Shown: piece by piece, positions 11,580 to 24,886 of the stretch
How the letters are laid out: each line of letters opens with the position of its first letter
Position numbering within the stretch: the first letter of the stretch is position 1
Assembly: GCF_027596085.1 (NCBI RefSeq)
Contig: NC_072472.1
Coordinates: forward strand, 12,208,219 to 12,272,218
Direction: 5' to 3'
DNA: 64,000 nt
Source of the DNA: Anoplopoma fimbria
Lineage: Eukaryota > Chordata > Actinopteri > Perciformes > Anoplopomatidae
Made by a program: the position numbers and the translations under genes
Notes under the pieces: model-generated
Database searches by the model: none
The model's input: the letters and a program-made list of their open reading frames with translations, nothing else
Told to the model about the DNA's origin: nothing

Positions 11580-14500
11580 CTGAGGAAAGACAGAGAGAGA
11601 AACAAAGAGAGCAGATGAAGGCGCCTGTTGGCGAGGTGACGGAGTGAGGGCAGAGGAACAGCAAAAAACAGACAATACAAAACAGAGCAATGAGGAAAAA
11701 GAAGATTATTTCCACTTCGTTCCTGCTCTAATGAGCTGCTGTCATTCCTCTCTCCTTTCACATCATGCAGTCAGAACAGAGCTGCCTAGCTCTCTGAGAA
11801 TAATAAAATGGAGAGAGAGAGAGAGAGAAAGCATGAGAGACGGACACCACATTGACACAAAGAGCAGCTATAGGCAGACACACATTCGCCCTGAAAAATG
11901 AAGGAAAAAGAGAATGAAAGAGGAACTCAGAAAAAAAAGGAGTGAATAATTCAGGATCACCCCCACGGTGCTGCAGGAGTCCCCGACATGCAAACCAGGG
12001 CGGCAGTGGAAGAGTAGTACACAGTAAATAAATCATCACACAGAAAATAAAAAGGAAAGATCAATCTTTCTCTGTGTCTTGGCGAGGAAGGATTGTTGTT
12101 AGGAAAATGAATTGGGTGTTAGAGAGTTGCTACAAGTCCCTAGCTGTTGGAGAAACTGTGGAAATAATAGCAGGGTCATGAACGAGTGAAGATGTGCCTG
12201 TTCACGCCTCATGCAAAAACACATCAAAGGTTTCCCTTGATTTAAAGAAATAGCTTATTTCCTTTATTCACCTCAACTTCCCTTTTTCCACAAAGTCTGG
12301 CTTGTAGGTTATTTAAGTTTAGAGTGAGGACATGACACTGATGGTGTCCACTGTAGGCAAATGAAATAGGTTGACAGTGACAGCAGTGGGGGATATGGGT
12401 AATGGGATAGTCTGTATTATTCATATCAGTCCTTGACACCTGAGAAATTAGCCCTCATCTCATTATCCTCCTCCGAGTGCCAGGGCATGCCATATACCAC
12501 CCTGTCACTCTGTGTATGTATGTGGGCTCATGATAGCTAAAATATGGCAATGTCAGAGCAGGGTAAGCAGTGATAGAAGGCTGGTTTTAGACACACAGTC
12601 CACGTCTCATATTGACACCGTTTCTCTTCAGTATTCTCCTTCTCTTTCGGTGTCCGCCCATGTGGCCAAATTGAACAGCTGGCTTGCTCTCGCTCCATAA
12701 CTCTCCATGGTCTGAGTGACCAGGCCGTCACACTCCACCGCCTCCCAGTGGACAAACACACACTCGTACCAACACACACGCTGATACACACAGACGTGCG
12801 TGGCGTGGTTTCACTGTGCTGCGGTTCTGCTTGGTCAGTGGAGCAGAGAGTAGAGGAATGTTCCCCTGGCACGGCCCAGCAGGGCGAGGACTCGGCGTTT
12901 AGTTACACACATGGTTGTGTCTCTTCACCTCTATCTGTCAGGATGGTGAGTGTTTTTTTATTTTTTTATTTTTTACCATCATACACACTCACTATCCTTC
13001 TGCTGCGCTTCAGTCCGTCTAGTACAACCCAGTGCAAGCACAAACATGCCATGGCAGTAATATGTCTACCTATAGAGTACTACACAGTTTGGCCACACAA
13101 TATGCTGGTGTCTTGTCCAAGAGTTTGGGCTGTAAATCAAACACCTTGGCACTTCAAGAGCATGTTGTCTGGTCCTACTGCTACAGGATAGCCACTGAAG
13201 TCAGTTTGTATACACTCACAGTTTCTCCACCACATTGCTGAATACACTACTTATGACTCATGTTATTGCCTCCTGATAGCTCTAAAGCCGCACAAGAAGT
13301 AGAAAATGTAGTGATTTACTGACAAAGTGGCAATTGTTTCCCACATACTGAGCATAAGAATCAATAGCTGGAAAGCAGATAAGGCAGCAATAGTTGTTTG
13401 GGAGGTTTCTATGAATGTTTTGATGCTTTGTGATGCCAACCAAGTCAGTTTACAGGTTTCAAGAAGTACTATCTGTGAAAAACGTTGTATAAAACCTTTT
13501 GTAGCTCCAAATAGGGATGTACACAGTGATGTCACTTGGGTAAGCGCCGGTTAGGGCTGATGACTTTAAGTTTGAAAATTAAACTTGTGGAGGTGTGGAG
13601 TTAGAAATTAGTGAGCTTACTCGTCCCCTGTATTGTAGTTTTCTCCTCATTTCTCCTAGAGGCTAGTTCTTCAAGGCTACATTAGCTGTTGCTACCATAA
13701 CACACCAGAATCACCGACTGAACTGTCAGTGGTTGTGGGTAATGTAGGTGGGTAACGTCAGGTTTTAACAAGGAGGAAGAACGTTGAATAAATTGATAAT
13801 AATAAATTGCTGGAGTCATAGGAGTCCAATGCTAAATCGATTAAGGCCTCTTTCAGGCAAACTAGGGGAGAGTATTTGATACAGAAGGTTGAATTTCCCA
13901 TGTAGTATTCCATCAACTTGATAGTCATGAAGCAACAAAAGCCAGTGGCATAAATCCATCACAACCTAGAATGTGTAAAAACAAAACAGTTCATCAACTG
14001 CTTCTTTTGTATTCTGGTTTAGTCCACATGGAGGGAGAAAAATGCAGCAAGGGTGTATGAAGACACACAGAAAAAGGAAATGAAAGAAACGATGGACAGA
14101 AAAAGGCTATAATTTCAGTGAGAGCAAGAAGGACAAGTAAAGAAGACGAGGAGGAGAGGGATCTAGAGGGAGGGTCATACATTTTTATGGGTCCAGAACA
14201 CATTATCTTTTAATAAGGGCACATACATTCTTCTCTCTGCGATTTAATATTAGAGAGTGGAAGAGCAAACTCCTCTTTTAATATTTATAACGCTCTCCTT
14301 GTCGTCTGGCCTTGCAAGTTGGGCTTGTTTAATAAATTAAAGGGGTTCATGGCTTCTGTGAGCCACTGCTTGGCCGGACTGAACCAAAAGTGTTGCTCTA
14401 AAACTGCCCCACTAACTTCTCATCTGATCTGTTTCACTGATCCTGGCTCCATATGAGGTGACGATGAAAGGATATGTGATTGTGATACTGTGTGGGTTTT

Positions 14501-16027
14501 CAGGGGGATATGTGAAGGCTTGAAAGGGAAATATGGTGTCAAATTATTGAGTAAGATTAAATAACATTTATCTTTTAATAAAATGTTAAGCATACTGCAC
14601 ATCAAAATAAAAGCATGTGTTTTCAGGAATAGTTCACTGTTCATGACGGAAATTTGACAAAACTATACAAACTATAGTTAGTCCTATTGGTACCTAAAAT
14701 GATGTGCAAAGCAAGAGTGTAGGTTTGCATATGGACGTTATGAACATGTCCTTACCAATAGTAGGACACAATTGTCCCTACAAATATCTGAGCAAACTTC
14801 TCTGAGTGGAGAGACTCACAGAGAGAGAGAAAGGGAGATGAGCACGATCGCTTGTTGACCGACGCAGAGTAATGCGCTTCTTGCGTGATGATCGGTTGTA
14901 GCCAGCGATGAGGTCACCCAGGTCCTGACCTAGGTAATTATTTCCTAAACAGCCCACCGTCCCTCTGCATCTGAATGAGGTGGAACCGCTTTAAACTGAC
15001 CAACATCAGTGTTGATAATTTCATCAGCTGCTCCACAGCTAACCTCGAGTGTCCGTAGCAGACAGTCCGGTGCTCTTCTCTGCACCCTGGAATGTAATTA
15101 TGAGACTGCACTGATGAAATATTGAGGGGGTTAGAGTGGTGTTTGTAGTTGGCTTGTATCTTTTACAATTGAAAGTTGCTTATGGAGTAGTTATGGCTCA
15201 CTAGCACGCAAGCACAAATAGCACAGCTGGTTTAAATGATTATGAACAGTAAGACACAGTAGTAGGATTAAGGCCTTATCAAGAGTGTTTTCTGTTATTT
15301 GGGGTTTTATAGGGTAGGTAGATCTTTTTCTTGAAATAATATGATTTAATTCTCGTAATTTTACAATTTTATTTCTCAAATTATTAGATTATTCTCAATT
15401 TCTCAAAGAACACACACAGATATATGGGGTATGTTTTGAATGTGAAGAAAGTTTTGAATATGAGCAGAAATCTTTCTGAAACACATATGAGGTAATACAA
15501 TCCAGAGGTTCATAGATTTATTCAAATATATGTTATTTATCATTGAGGTAAAAAGGTGCCACATACACATTTAAAGAGGTAAAGACACAAAAGAGGAGGA
15601 AAAGTAAATCCTGTCTACAGGTGTTTTGAATCAGCAGGGATGACATTAAATGTGAAAGGTTGATCTTTATGAGAATAAATATTTGAAAGCAATACAGAAT
15701 GTTTGAGAGCCTTAGTGCATTATGTACCATTATAAATTGCTTGAATAGCCTGAATTTAGTGTTTTCCTAAAATAAATAAAGACGTTTCCACCATAAATTG
15801 ATGCAGAAAAATCCACCAAGAAGGATGAAATTGAGTGTGAGACTCCAAATTTCCCCCAGACCCCCCCAGTTAAAATTTGTCCCACCAATGCTGAAACCAA
15901 ACCAAGGCCTTTGTTGAAAAGGAATATTACCAATTTAAGTGAAGGCTCAAATATTCCATCAGGAACTCAGCTGGAGAGAAATTATGAGTCTATATAAAAA
16001 AATCTGCCGACCTTCTTCTTCAATTTG

Positions 16028-16120
16028 GTCACCACTATGCATGCACCAATCAGACTCTTTCAGTTCTGATTCCTGCGCTTTTTGGTATCGGCTGATATAG
16101 AGTACCGATCCAGGTGTTTA
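16028..16120. repeat. fragment of a dispersed DNA-transposon-type repeat
   Basis: GGTATCGGCTGATA and GAGTACCGATCC resemble the subterminal part of a transposon family commonly seen in fish genomes. Only a short piece remains and the family is not certain. Confidence 0.3.
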
Positions 16121-19100
16121 ACTAATAAGCTTTCTGCCTCACTGTGTCAAAAGGATTGGGATCAGTCTTTGATATGTGTATTGAATTCAATATTGCTTTC
16201 ATAACTTAAAATGAAACAAATTAAAAAATAGATATTAATTTACTGCATTGAGTACCAAAAGGGTTTGATTATCTGAATCTGTTTTAAAAATATACTATTA
16301 AAGTTGTCTGTACTTGTTTTGTCTTAACAAGACATACGCAGATTTATCTGGTCTGAATTGCCAGATTACATACCGATGACATGTAACATATTTGCAAGTA
16401 TTTCTTCCTGGATCAGGCCCAGTGACTATTACATCAGATACAGTCTGATTACCTAAAATGAACTGTGACCAAAAACAAAAATGATTAAAACCTTGACGCA
16501 TCGCCTTAAATGGCTTTACAATGCATATTAAATCATTTTGTGTGAAACATAAAGAGACACATCTGCATCAATTCTGCTGGAATAGTGGTAAGTTAAAGTA
16601 AGAGACAAAAGAAAGAAGGGCCTGCAAACAGAATGAAAGTTAAGGAGTGAGTGGTAAAAAGTGCCTGCAGACTTCACTTGTTCGATGAGTCAATTATGTA
16701 CAACTTTTTTGGCTGAGGGTGGAAATTCACCAATCTGCATCTAATACTGGCTCTATTGCCAGGATGAAAGAGTCCCTGGAGGCTGTAGAAGACAGCTGAA
16801 AGACACATGTGCATACACTTTTGAATGCGTGCACCCATGCATGAGAGAGAGTTAGAAAGACAGAAAAGAGGAGACGTAACTGAGACAAGTGTGTGTGTGT
16901 CTGTGTGTGTCTGTGTGTGTCCTGCACATTATTGCTTGCTAGGTCATAGTGGATTAATTAGATTCTGAAAACAAATTACTTCTGCTAATCATTCAATAAA
17001 GCCCACACATGGACTTGGACACTATCTTGAATATTCAACAACCTCCTTCTCTCTTCTCCGAATGAAAAGAAATTGTGGTCAGCAGGGTAACAGCATGAAG
17101 TTATAAGCAAAGCAAGATAATTAATCATACGAATTCATTAAGTTGCATGCAATAATCAATCTATCAAAGCAGCTCTATGTTTGGCAAAATCCATAACCTC
17201 TTCATAACAGCAAGGCAGGCAGATGACCAATGACACCAATGTTTCTCATTTGTGGTAAATTTATCATGACTATAATGCTGCGGCTTTTCAGATACATAAA
17301 CTACTTTATTCTGCTGGTTAGCTTGAAATAATTGCACTTTGTGAGCCAATAGCAGAATTAGAAGGAGGAAAGAGCTAGCCCACACTGGAATGAGTGATCC
17401 TTGAGGAAGCAAGTTGCCACAACAAGCTCAACAACCCCCTGAGGGAGACAAGCAGAGAAAAAGAATAAAAGACTAAATACAACTTCATGTCAACAAATGA
17501 AAATTAGACTACCTCAACTGTGTGTCTGTGTGTGCATGTATGTGTGTGCATGTGAGTGCCTCTTGAAGATTGCTGAATGTGTCCCCTGCCATTGAGATTT
17601 AATGAATAGAGGGGCTATTACAAGTAATTCATAACACCAGCCCGAGGATCTAATGATTGCTCTTTTTCCGTTCTACACTTTGTTCCAAATTGTTGCTATA
17701 ATTCTTACCCAAAGCGAGTTAATGTGACAGGCCATCAATAATAATTGCCCAGCAATAAGTGGAAAGACCTTTGCATTATGTTTTAATTTCTCCTGTGCTC
17801 CTCAGCTTTATGGTGGAAAAGAAAATGGAGAGGAGATGGTCGGTAGTGCTCGATATTTAACCATTTCACCCCCTCAGGGATGCTGCAACCCAAACCTAGC
17901 CTTTGTGGTTAAAGCACATCAAACAACCAGCTGCCCTGGACACTTGCCCTCAAGAATATATGTCTTTAGCTCATCATATGGCCTAACCTGTTCCCTCCAT
18001 TTAAAACAAGATCAATAGCAATGGAATAAAGCAGTTACGACTCCCTCCAAGCAATGAAAATTGTCCCCACCCTAATTTAATTTTCACAAAAGGTTTGTCC
18101 TCGGTGTAAAGCAGCGAATAGGTGAAAGTGGGGTTAAAGACATAAAACATTACCTGTGGAGTTCAACCTTCCACTTTAATACCGCAATAACTTGAAACTG
18201 TAACAGTCACTGAAATTTCAACTGTCAGCCTAAAATTGATGTTTTAAAGCATGTTATGAATGGAATTTGAGTAATCTGTCTCATCATCTTTAATTGATTT
18301 TTTCTCTGCTGCAACTTTCCTTATGAACTTGCCATGCCTTTTTTAAAATGTGAAAGATTACAGTACAATTGGATAGTGGAATATTTCAAAAATGCCTAGC
18401 TAGTATTAGACATTGTATTTTGTCATCACAGTTTAGATTATTGTTTTATTCTGTGTTCTTGTACTGTATGCCCTTCCACTTGTATTGTACAGTAGCTTGT
18501 GTTTTGCAGCCTCTTCTGTTGAAAATCATTCCGGCCAAATAAATAGCTGAACAAAGGCAAACTTCTAGTATTCATGCTAATCTCAACAAAGCTTTTGTAA
18601 AAGAAATATTAAATGGGTTGTTTATTTCCAATGTTGATTCTTAAAAAGAAGAGGGTGTATCACAGGTGTATAGCAATCAAATATTTTGAATCAAAAACAC
18701 TGAGCACTAGACAAAATAATTCCCAACAATTTCCTCGTCTTATAGCTCATTAAGACAGCACCTCTAACTGAGACAAATGAACAGCTTCAAGCTGTATGCT
18801 ACTGTACTGTAAAATATCACATTACACAAAGGATGTGGGTTCCCCTACCACTGCTGTCAACCAATCACATTTATGAAAATATCTTTAGAGGTAATCAAAA
18901 ATGATATAGCATGTTATTGCTTATTGCACAAAAAATGATTTTCCGACCATTAAAAGAAAATCACTAGGTGAAGTCATTACAGTTGCCTAAACATGCAGCT
19001 AATGTCAGATTAGTGCTTTGAAGTTTGAGCTGTCTCTCCATAGATCAGCTGTCTCAAGTCTCAGTACGCCCAACAGGATACGAGTGGCTCCGTTTTAATG

Positions 19101-20299
19101 TATAACTATTCATATGCAGCTTTTGGGCCAGCGCTCACTTGAAGAAGGTGAAATCTCAGACTTTTGAACCCTGACCAATCCCTTGATCTGCTATTGAATT
19201 CTCCTCCTAGTGTGCAGTCACTGCTATCAGCTTCAAGAGAAGAAAATCCTTTGTATTTTGCTATGGTAACCTCCATTGTTCCCCACTCACAGTTTATGCC
19301 TCAGATAGCAACCAGCCCTCTGGAATCAATTTAAGACAATTTAGCAATATATTCCATGTTGTAGCGTGCACTTTGATTAAGGTTGTTGGTACAATTATTT
19401 AGTTCTATATTCTGTTTCTCTCAAGGAACAACAAATGGACCAAATAAAAGAGAACTTTTACTCTGCAAGGAGGTGGCTGGGTATTAGTTTAGTTTTTCTG
19501 TCCTCTCCACAGGCAGAGACACTAGGCATGAATAATTGCTGTCTTCTCTGCAGTGGGCCCTCTTGCTGCCGCAATATCAGGCTACAGGGGCTGGGGTTGG
19601 CCACACGAATGCTGATTATCAGAAGTCAATAGTAAATATTTGAAACACCAAAGAAACCTTGTGCATGATTCAACCTTTCAGCTACACAAGGTCAAAGCTA
19701 ATTTGCAAGCCATGAAAGAGCATTTGGCAAATTTTAGAGTACTCAGTGGTGGTGGGGTGAGAGAAAGTGTATGTGTGTGTGTGTGTGATCGCGGGCAGGG
19801 AGGGTCTGATGACATTGCATAGACCTCTGATACTTAGCGAAAGAGTTATTATAGCCATTAAGGCTGGCTAGGCAATTGAAGCAGTGTGTGTGTTGGGCAT
19901 ACCTGCCAGCACTTCATTAATAAAGTGAATCACAGACTGAAGTTATGCATCAGTCCTGGCATTATACAGGACGGATGAAAGAAACAGAGGAATCTCTTGC
20001 ATACCTTTACACTGCACCTCAAAGGTCGACAACAGTTAACATGAAAGGCATGGGTTATTGTCAAATTTAAATAAACATTAGATCTGCTTAGTCTACAGTA
20101 TGAAGTATTAATTCTCTAATATTCCTGCAAACATGAATAATGCTTCCGTTGGTGCATTATTGTATTGCCCACTAATACTTACTGCATCTAAATCAGGAAA
20201 AGAAGTCAGCAAATAAGCTATTGTAAAGTCATATTGTAAATAACGTCATATTTCATTTCCCACTTACACTTTTTTGTAGATACAAAATATTAAATCCTG

Positions 20300-20345
20300 T
20301 AACTATTGAAAGGAGAACAAGTTATTGTTCTCCTTTCAATAGTTA
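20300..20345. repeat. perfect 21-bp inverted repeat (hairpin, 4-nt loop)
   Basis: Bases 20,300-20,320 are the exact reverse complement of 20,325-20,345, with loop GTTA. The arms begin TAACTATTGAAAGG. Both strands could fold into a long uninterrupted stem. It lies in the 13-kb intron, with no obvious transposon around it. Confidence 0.95.
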
Positions 20346-22964
20346 TGGTATGTAAAGGGAGAAAAAATACTTCTCAGTCATTGCTATGTAGCTATTGTCT
20401 TTCTCACTCCTAGATTGTGCAAAATGATATCTTGTTGGTGAATTAACAGCTAATTTTGCATATATGTGAAAAGCACAAAAACATCGCTTATTTCATCTGG
20501 GCTTCAATCAGTCAGTTTGTCATCAGAGGGTGTACATGTAGGCTCAATGCAGATGTCCATGCACCGCCAGTTTGTTTTGACTGTACAGTTTGTGTGGATG
20601 GTGTGGATGGTGTCCATGGCGTCTGCAGTTGTCAGTTTACAAGCAAGTTTTTTATTTTTTTTATCACTCCGGCAAATAATTGACCCCCAAGCCACAATTG
20701 CACACATGGTTTACTGTTTTCCCAACTGATCGAGTGAAATGATGGCAAAGAAAATATTGGCATTCATTGTGAATTCTTCCCTGTTTAAATATCTCAATTG
20801 AATTCAACTAAAGGGGTCAGTAACAGCATGCTTACGTTGTATATCTAAGGTGATGGAGAAAATAAGTCAGGTGGCTGTATCCAGACAGAAAGGAACTTGC
20901 ATACTGTAAATTAATTAGGCCATTAAAATCATTAATTTGACTCAGTTTCTACATTGACATGGGGTATTTGTCATACCGTTATCTAAAATTGCCAATACTA
21001 ATGGCCGATGTAGTCCCAGGGATATTTTAGGCCTCACACTACAATAAGATAACTATGAACACACAAAGTAACACTTATGGTGTGACTTTTGCTGAATGTT
21101 ACAGATCCTGTATGTAGAGGCCTATTTGATTTTTCAAATGACCATGATTACTTTCCAGATTATTTTAGCCTGGACAAATGAACAAAGTTAACGGGGTTCA
21201 GCTGGGTAAAGGTGTTACATCCGTTCAATGAAAACCAATACAGTCCCTCCTGTGAAAAGACCCTGATCCTCTTTATTTATTTATTTTTAACAACAACTGC
21301 TTATCTCTTCTCTTCTACTCTGTTTTTCTCTCAGACAGTTTTTTGTAGGAAGAAGCCTCAGCTGTGATGATGAAGGGCAAAAGAGGAAAGATGCAAAACT
21401 AGTATAAGAAAGACGGCAAAACAGAGAAAGGTGCACCTAAAAGAGCTCATCAGATATACAATATGCTAATATTCAGCATATAGGCTATATTGCTGAACCT
21501 ACACTGTGTATTTCATCTGCACAGGAAGACAACTTTATTAAAAAGACAAAACGTCATGGGGCTGGTACAGCTCCACAGTTGTTTGCTTTCATCTTGAGCC
21601 TGTGAAAAGACCTGGTAATAAATCAAGTAGACACATGAAAGCAGATAGTGTAGTATCCTGTGACTGGGGACACAGTGAAGGAGTCTGATATTTAGATTCC
21701 CTGAAGATACACTAAGAGGCTCAGCTTCTCTTGTGTTTCTGCACTACACAAACAGACATCAGAGAAGAATAGAGACATGCTGATGAGGAATATCCAACAA
21801 GATGTGGAAGCATGTTATCTAAAAGGGTCTTCGGAGAGATGTGAGGGTAGAAGAGAAGAAGCGGTTGAGAGACAAGTGAAACAAAAGATTCGATAGAAAG
21901 CAAAGCAGCAGAGGAAAGGAAGAAAGTAGATGAGACTCTTGAAGGACTTTAAAGATGGTAATTTAGAGAAAGCAGCATTGATATGAGGAAAGTAATCGGA
22001 GTGAATGTGACTGTGCACTATGAAGTTGAGAGGGAGCAAAATAAAACCCAGAGAAGTTGAACTCGCTACAGCTTTAGAAAATCAGACATAAAGAAAAATG
22101 AATGAAGCTGCTTGAGAGAACTCCAGAGAAAAATGTAGAGAATTTAAGTATTTTATTTTATTACTATGCAAGAAAAAAACCCTGTGTTAATTATGTGTAA
22201 ATATGTAAAATCATCTTGTAACAACTTTAAGAATCCATGATTAAAATGATGATATGTATTTCAATACAGCTTATCACAGCATATTAGTTTTAAATTGACA
22301 TGCCACTCAAAACGTTGATTGACACATCTATTTCCTGCAGCAGACATGGCGCTAAGTCAGCATTATGTTGTAGAGGACGCAGTACAAAACAAGACAGAAT
22401 CACTAGACAAAATGCAATTCAACAACGTTCTTAGGCGTTTGTCCAATGGTGCATTTTGTTGCCTTGTGCTATCAAGGAAAATCTTAAAATAAATGATGTA
22501 AAATCTTATAATCTGTACATTCACCAAGAATAAATAGATACAGATACAGATATCATTTGGAGAAATAGATTCAAAGTTCAGAGCAACTATATCTTCCAAG
22601 AGGTTTGTGACATCCATTCCATCTGTCAATCTGTGATGCCAAAACATCCTTTTCTCCAGCCATGGTCTCCAGCTCCTCCTGAAGGATTCTGAGGCTCTCA
22701 GTATATGTGTATTATGTAATTCCCCCGTGGGTTTGTTTACCCCAAGGTCTCCTTGGATTGCTCCCTTCTGAATCTGAGGTCTGACAATCATCCAGAGTTT
22801 TCTTTCCAGCCTACTAGAACAACCAGACTTGGAAAAAACTAGAATTACTGCCTCGCGGTTGTATGCCAACCAGTCATGTGTTAATTTACATCCATGTCTG
22901 TCCAAAATATGTGTACATATTATCCTATTAGACAATTGCACGAAATTGTTATGAATTAGCATAT

Positions 22965-23318
22965 GAATTCTTGAGTTATGGCCAAAAAGTGTTTTGTGAG
23001 ATCACAGTGACCTTAGTCCATTGACAACCAAAATCAGGTCATCTTTGAGTCAAAGCGGACGTTTGTGCCAAAATGAAAAAAATTGTTTAAGGTGTTCCTG
23101 AAATATCGGCTTGGGACAGGCGTGAGGTCACAGTGAACTTGACCTCTGACCACCAAAAACTAACCAGGTCTTCTTTGAGTCCAGGCACACATTTGTGCCA
23201 AATTTGAAGAAATTCCCTCAAGCATTCTTGAGATTTTTCATCCACGAGAATGTATCGGACACAACCCGAAAACATAATGCCTCCGGCCGTGGCTACCGCC
23301 AGCATTGAGGCGTAAAAA
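22965..23318. repeat. common teleost dispersed repeat, two tandem units
   Basis: Two diverged units each contain the series TCACAGTGA-CTT, TTTGAGTC, and TTTGTGCCAAA. The segment ends in the typical ACATAATGCCTCCGGCC and GAGGCGTAA. The same family occurs again at 25,545-25,750, and I recognise it from many teleost loci. It has no coding capacity. Confidence 0.75.
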
Positions 23319-24234
23319 TGGGAACACCACCATCCATCTGTTATTCCATAGATGCTTACCCCAACCTCCAAGCAGGCATACCAACCATGACAGCAGAATA
23401 TTCCGAAATTACACCACCTCAGGGTTAATTCCATCAATCTGGCACTTTATCACTGCAGGGTTTTTTGACCACCCCAGTAACGTACACCATAAGGAAGGGC
23501 AAGGCTTCCCCTAAGCCTTTCAACAGTGCCTCCACTGTGTTGGTAGCATTCTCAAGTTCTTCAAATTGGTTATATTATCACCTAGGTAAGCCGTATTTCT
23601 ATCCCTGTTGAGAACAACTTTCTGGAGACCACCAGCGGGTTCTTGGGTTGCTGCCATGACAGATCACAAGTGATCTTCTGGCTACAACTTGGAGGGATCC
23701 TATACACAATGGGACACTCAAATACCATATCACCAACCTTATCCAAGATGCAGCAAATATTTCTCTATAGGTAAACTGTATGTAGCTGATATCCCTCCAT
23801 ATTCTACAATAGTTTTAGCTTCTTCCTCAGCTGAAAAGTGACATTCAAGGAGACAGTTTTTGTAGCACCGGGTCAACATACTAAGACCTTTACCTGATTG
23901 GCAACAAACCAGACCACCACACCTGACCTGGTGGGTCCAAATTGTGGGGTTTCTGAGCCAAGAGATCTTATTGACACTTTAACACTATTATGAGGATTTG
24001 TGTGTCCAGAAATAAAATGTTTTGTGTGGATGGCATTGGTTCCCTAAGTATGGAGATTAATTTATTATATACACTGCAGATCATTGATTTTAAAGTTTAA
24101 ATCTATGTCATCAGTCTCTGCAGGAATGAGAGGTGCATGAAAGAAGACTTCGGGATTTTATGCCCTCCAGCATTTCATTTTAATTTATATTCTTTTTATC
24201 CTTATTCAAATGTTATATTATAATGCTTTAAGGT

Positions 24235-24486
24235 TTGTTTCACACAGAAATAGATCCTCTAAGAACAGCCCACATGGCCCACATGGTGGCTACTGTGTTA
24301 TCTCTCCAAAAAGAGCTTTTCAAGTCAGAATTCTCTAAGTTTGAACACAGCATTAGGAGTCATGATGAGACATCTCCAGTGGCCAGACATTTTCAGTTGG
24401 ACATGACATTTGCTTCTTTGAGGTTTCAGGGCACAGCAGTACTGAAGTCTTTGAAATGCCAAGGGGCCAGAAGATGGAGTATTTGA
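24235..24486 (+). pseudogene. possible remnant of a Penelope-like retroelement (GIY-YIG region)
   Basis: The 83-codon open frame contains FEHSIRSHDETSPVARHF, then SLRFQG, then GARRWSI. This resembles the pattern EHxxxIRxxDxxxPVARHF...SLRFxGIE...RRGGD found in the GIY-YIG endonuclease tail of Penelope-type and related retroelements. The catalytic start of the domain, the RRGGD motif and everything upstream are absent or frameshifted. If the assignment is right, this is a dead fragment. The family call rests on motif memory only. Confidence 0.35.
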
Positions 24487-24886
24487 ACAGCTAGACTCTT
24501 TGTGAATACAATAGTCGAGAGCAACTAAAACACTGTGGAAATCTGAATATCGTCCATAATGTAAAAACAAAAAAAATTGACATGCATGTCATTGTCCATC
24601 GGAAAGCACACAGTTTATGTTTACAATCCTAAAGAAAGAAGAAAAAGAAAAAAGGTAGACAGGAAAGAAATTTGTCCTGGGAAGCAGGTTTGTCATCAGA
24701 TATTTTCCAGGTTTCAGGGTCTCGTTGTCCCAGTGTGTCCATATGAGGCATGAACACTGACACTTGAGGCAGATAAATAGCTGAGAGAGAAGTATTAGGA
24801 CAGAGGTGACATAAAGGTAAGAGGGAAGCGGGTTTGTACAGAAGCATGCTGAGGGGGCTGTGGAGATGCGTGGGGTGGTACTGTAC

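Larger units (their letters stand above)
11580..24886 (-). other. cadm2 intron, stalk to TM (13.3 kb)
   Basis: A large intron with no convincing coding exon. It contains fragments of old dispersed repeats (near 13.5-13.7 kb, 16.0-16.1 kb and 22.97-23.32 kb), a perfect hairpin at 20,300-20,345, a Penelope-like coding remnant at 24,235-24,486, and an AT-rich possible conserved block near 17.6-17.8 kb. The longest open frame (22,363-22,962, minus) matches nothing I recognise. Confidence 0.85.

Noticed and set aside
22363..22962. 199-codon open frame as a gene
   Set aside because: It has no recognisable domain, no splice or promoter context, and abuts a dispersed repeat. Kept only as a low-interest finding.
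23087..23437. 116-codon open frame on the minus strand
   Set aside because: Most of it is the dispersed fish repeat at 22,965-23,318 read in one frame.
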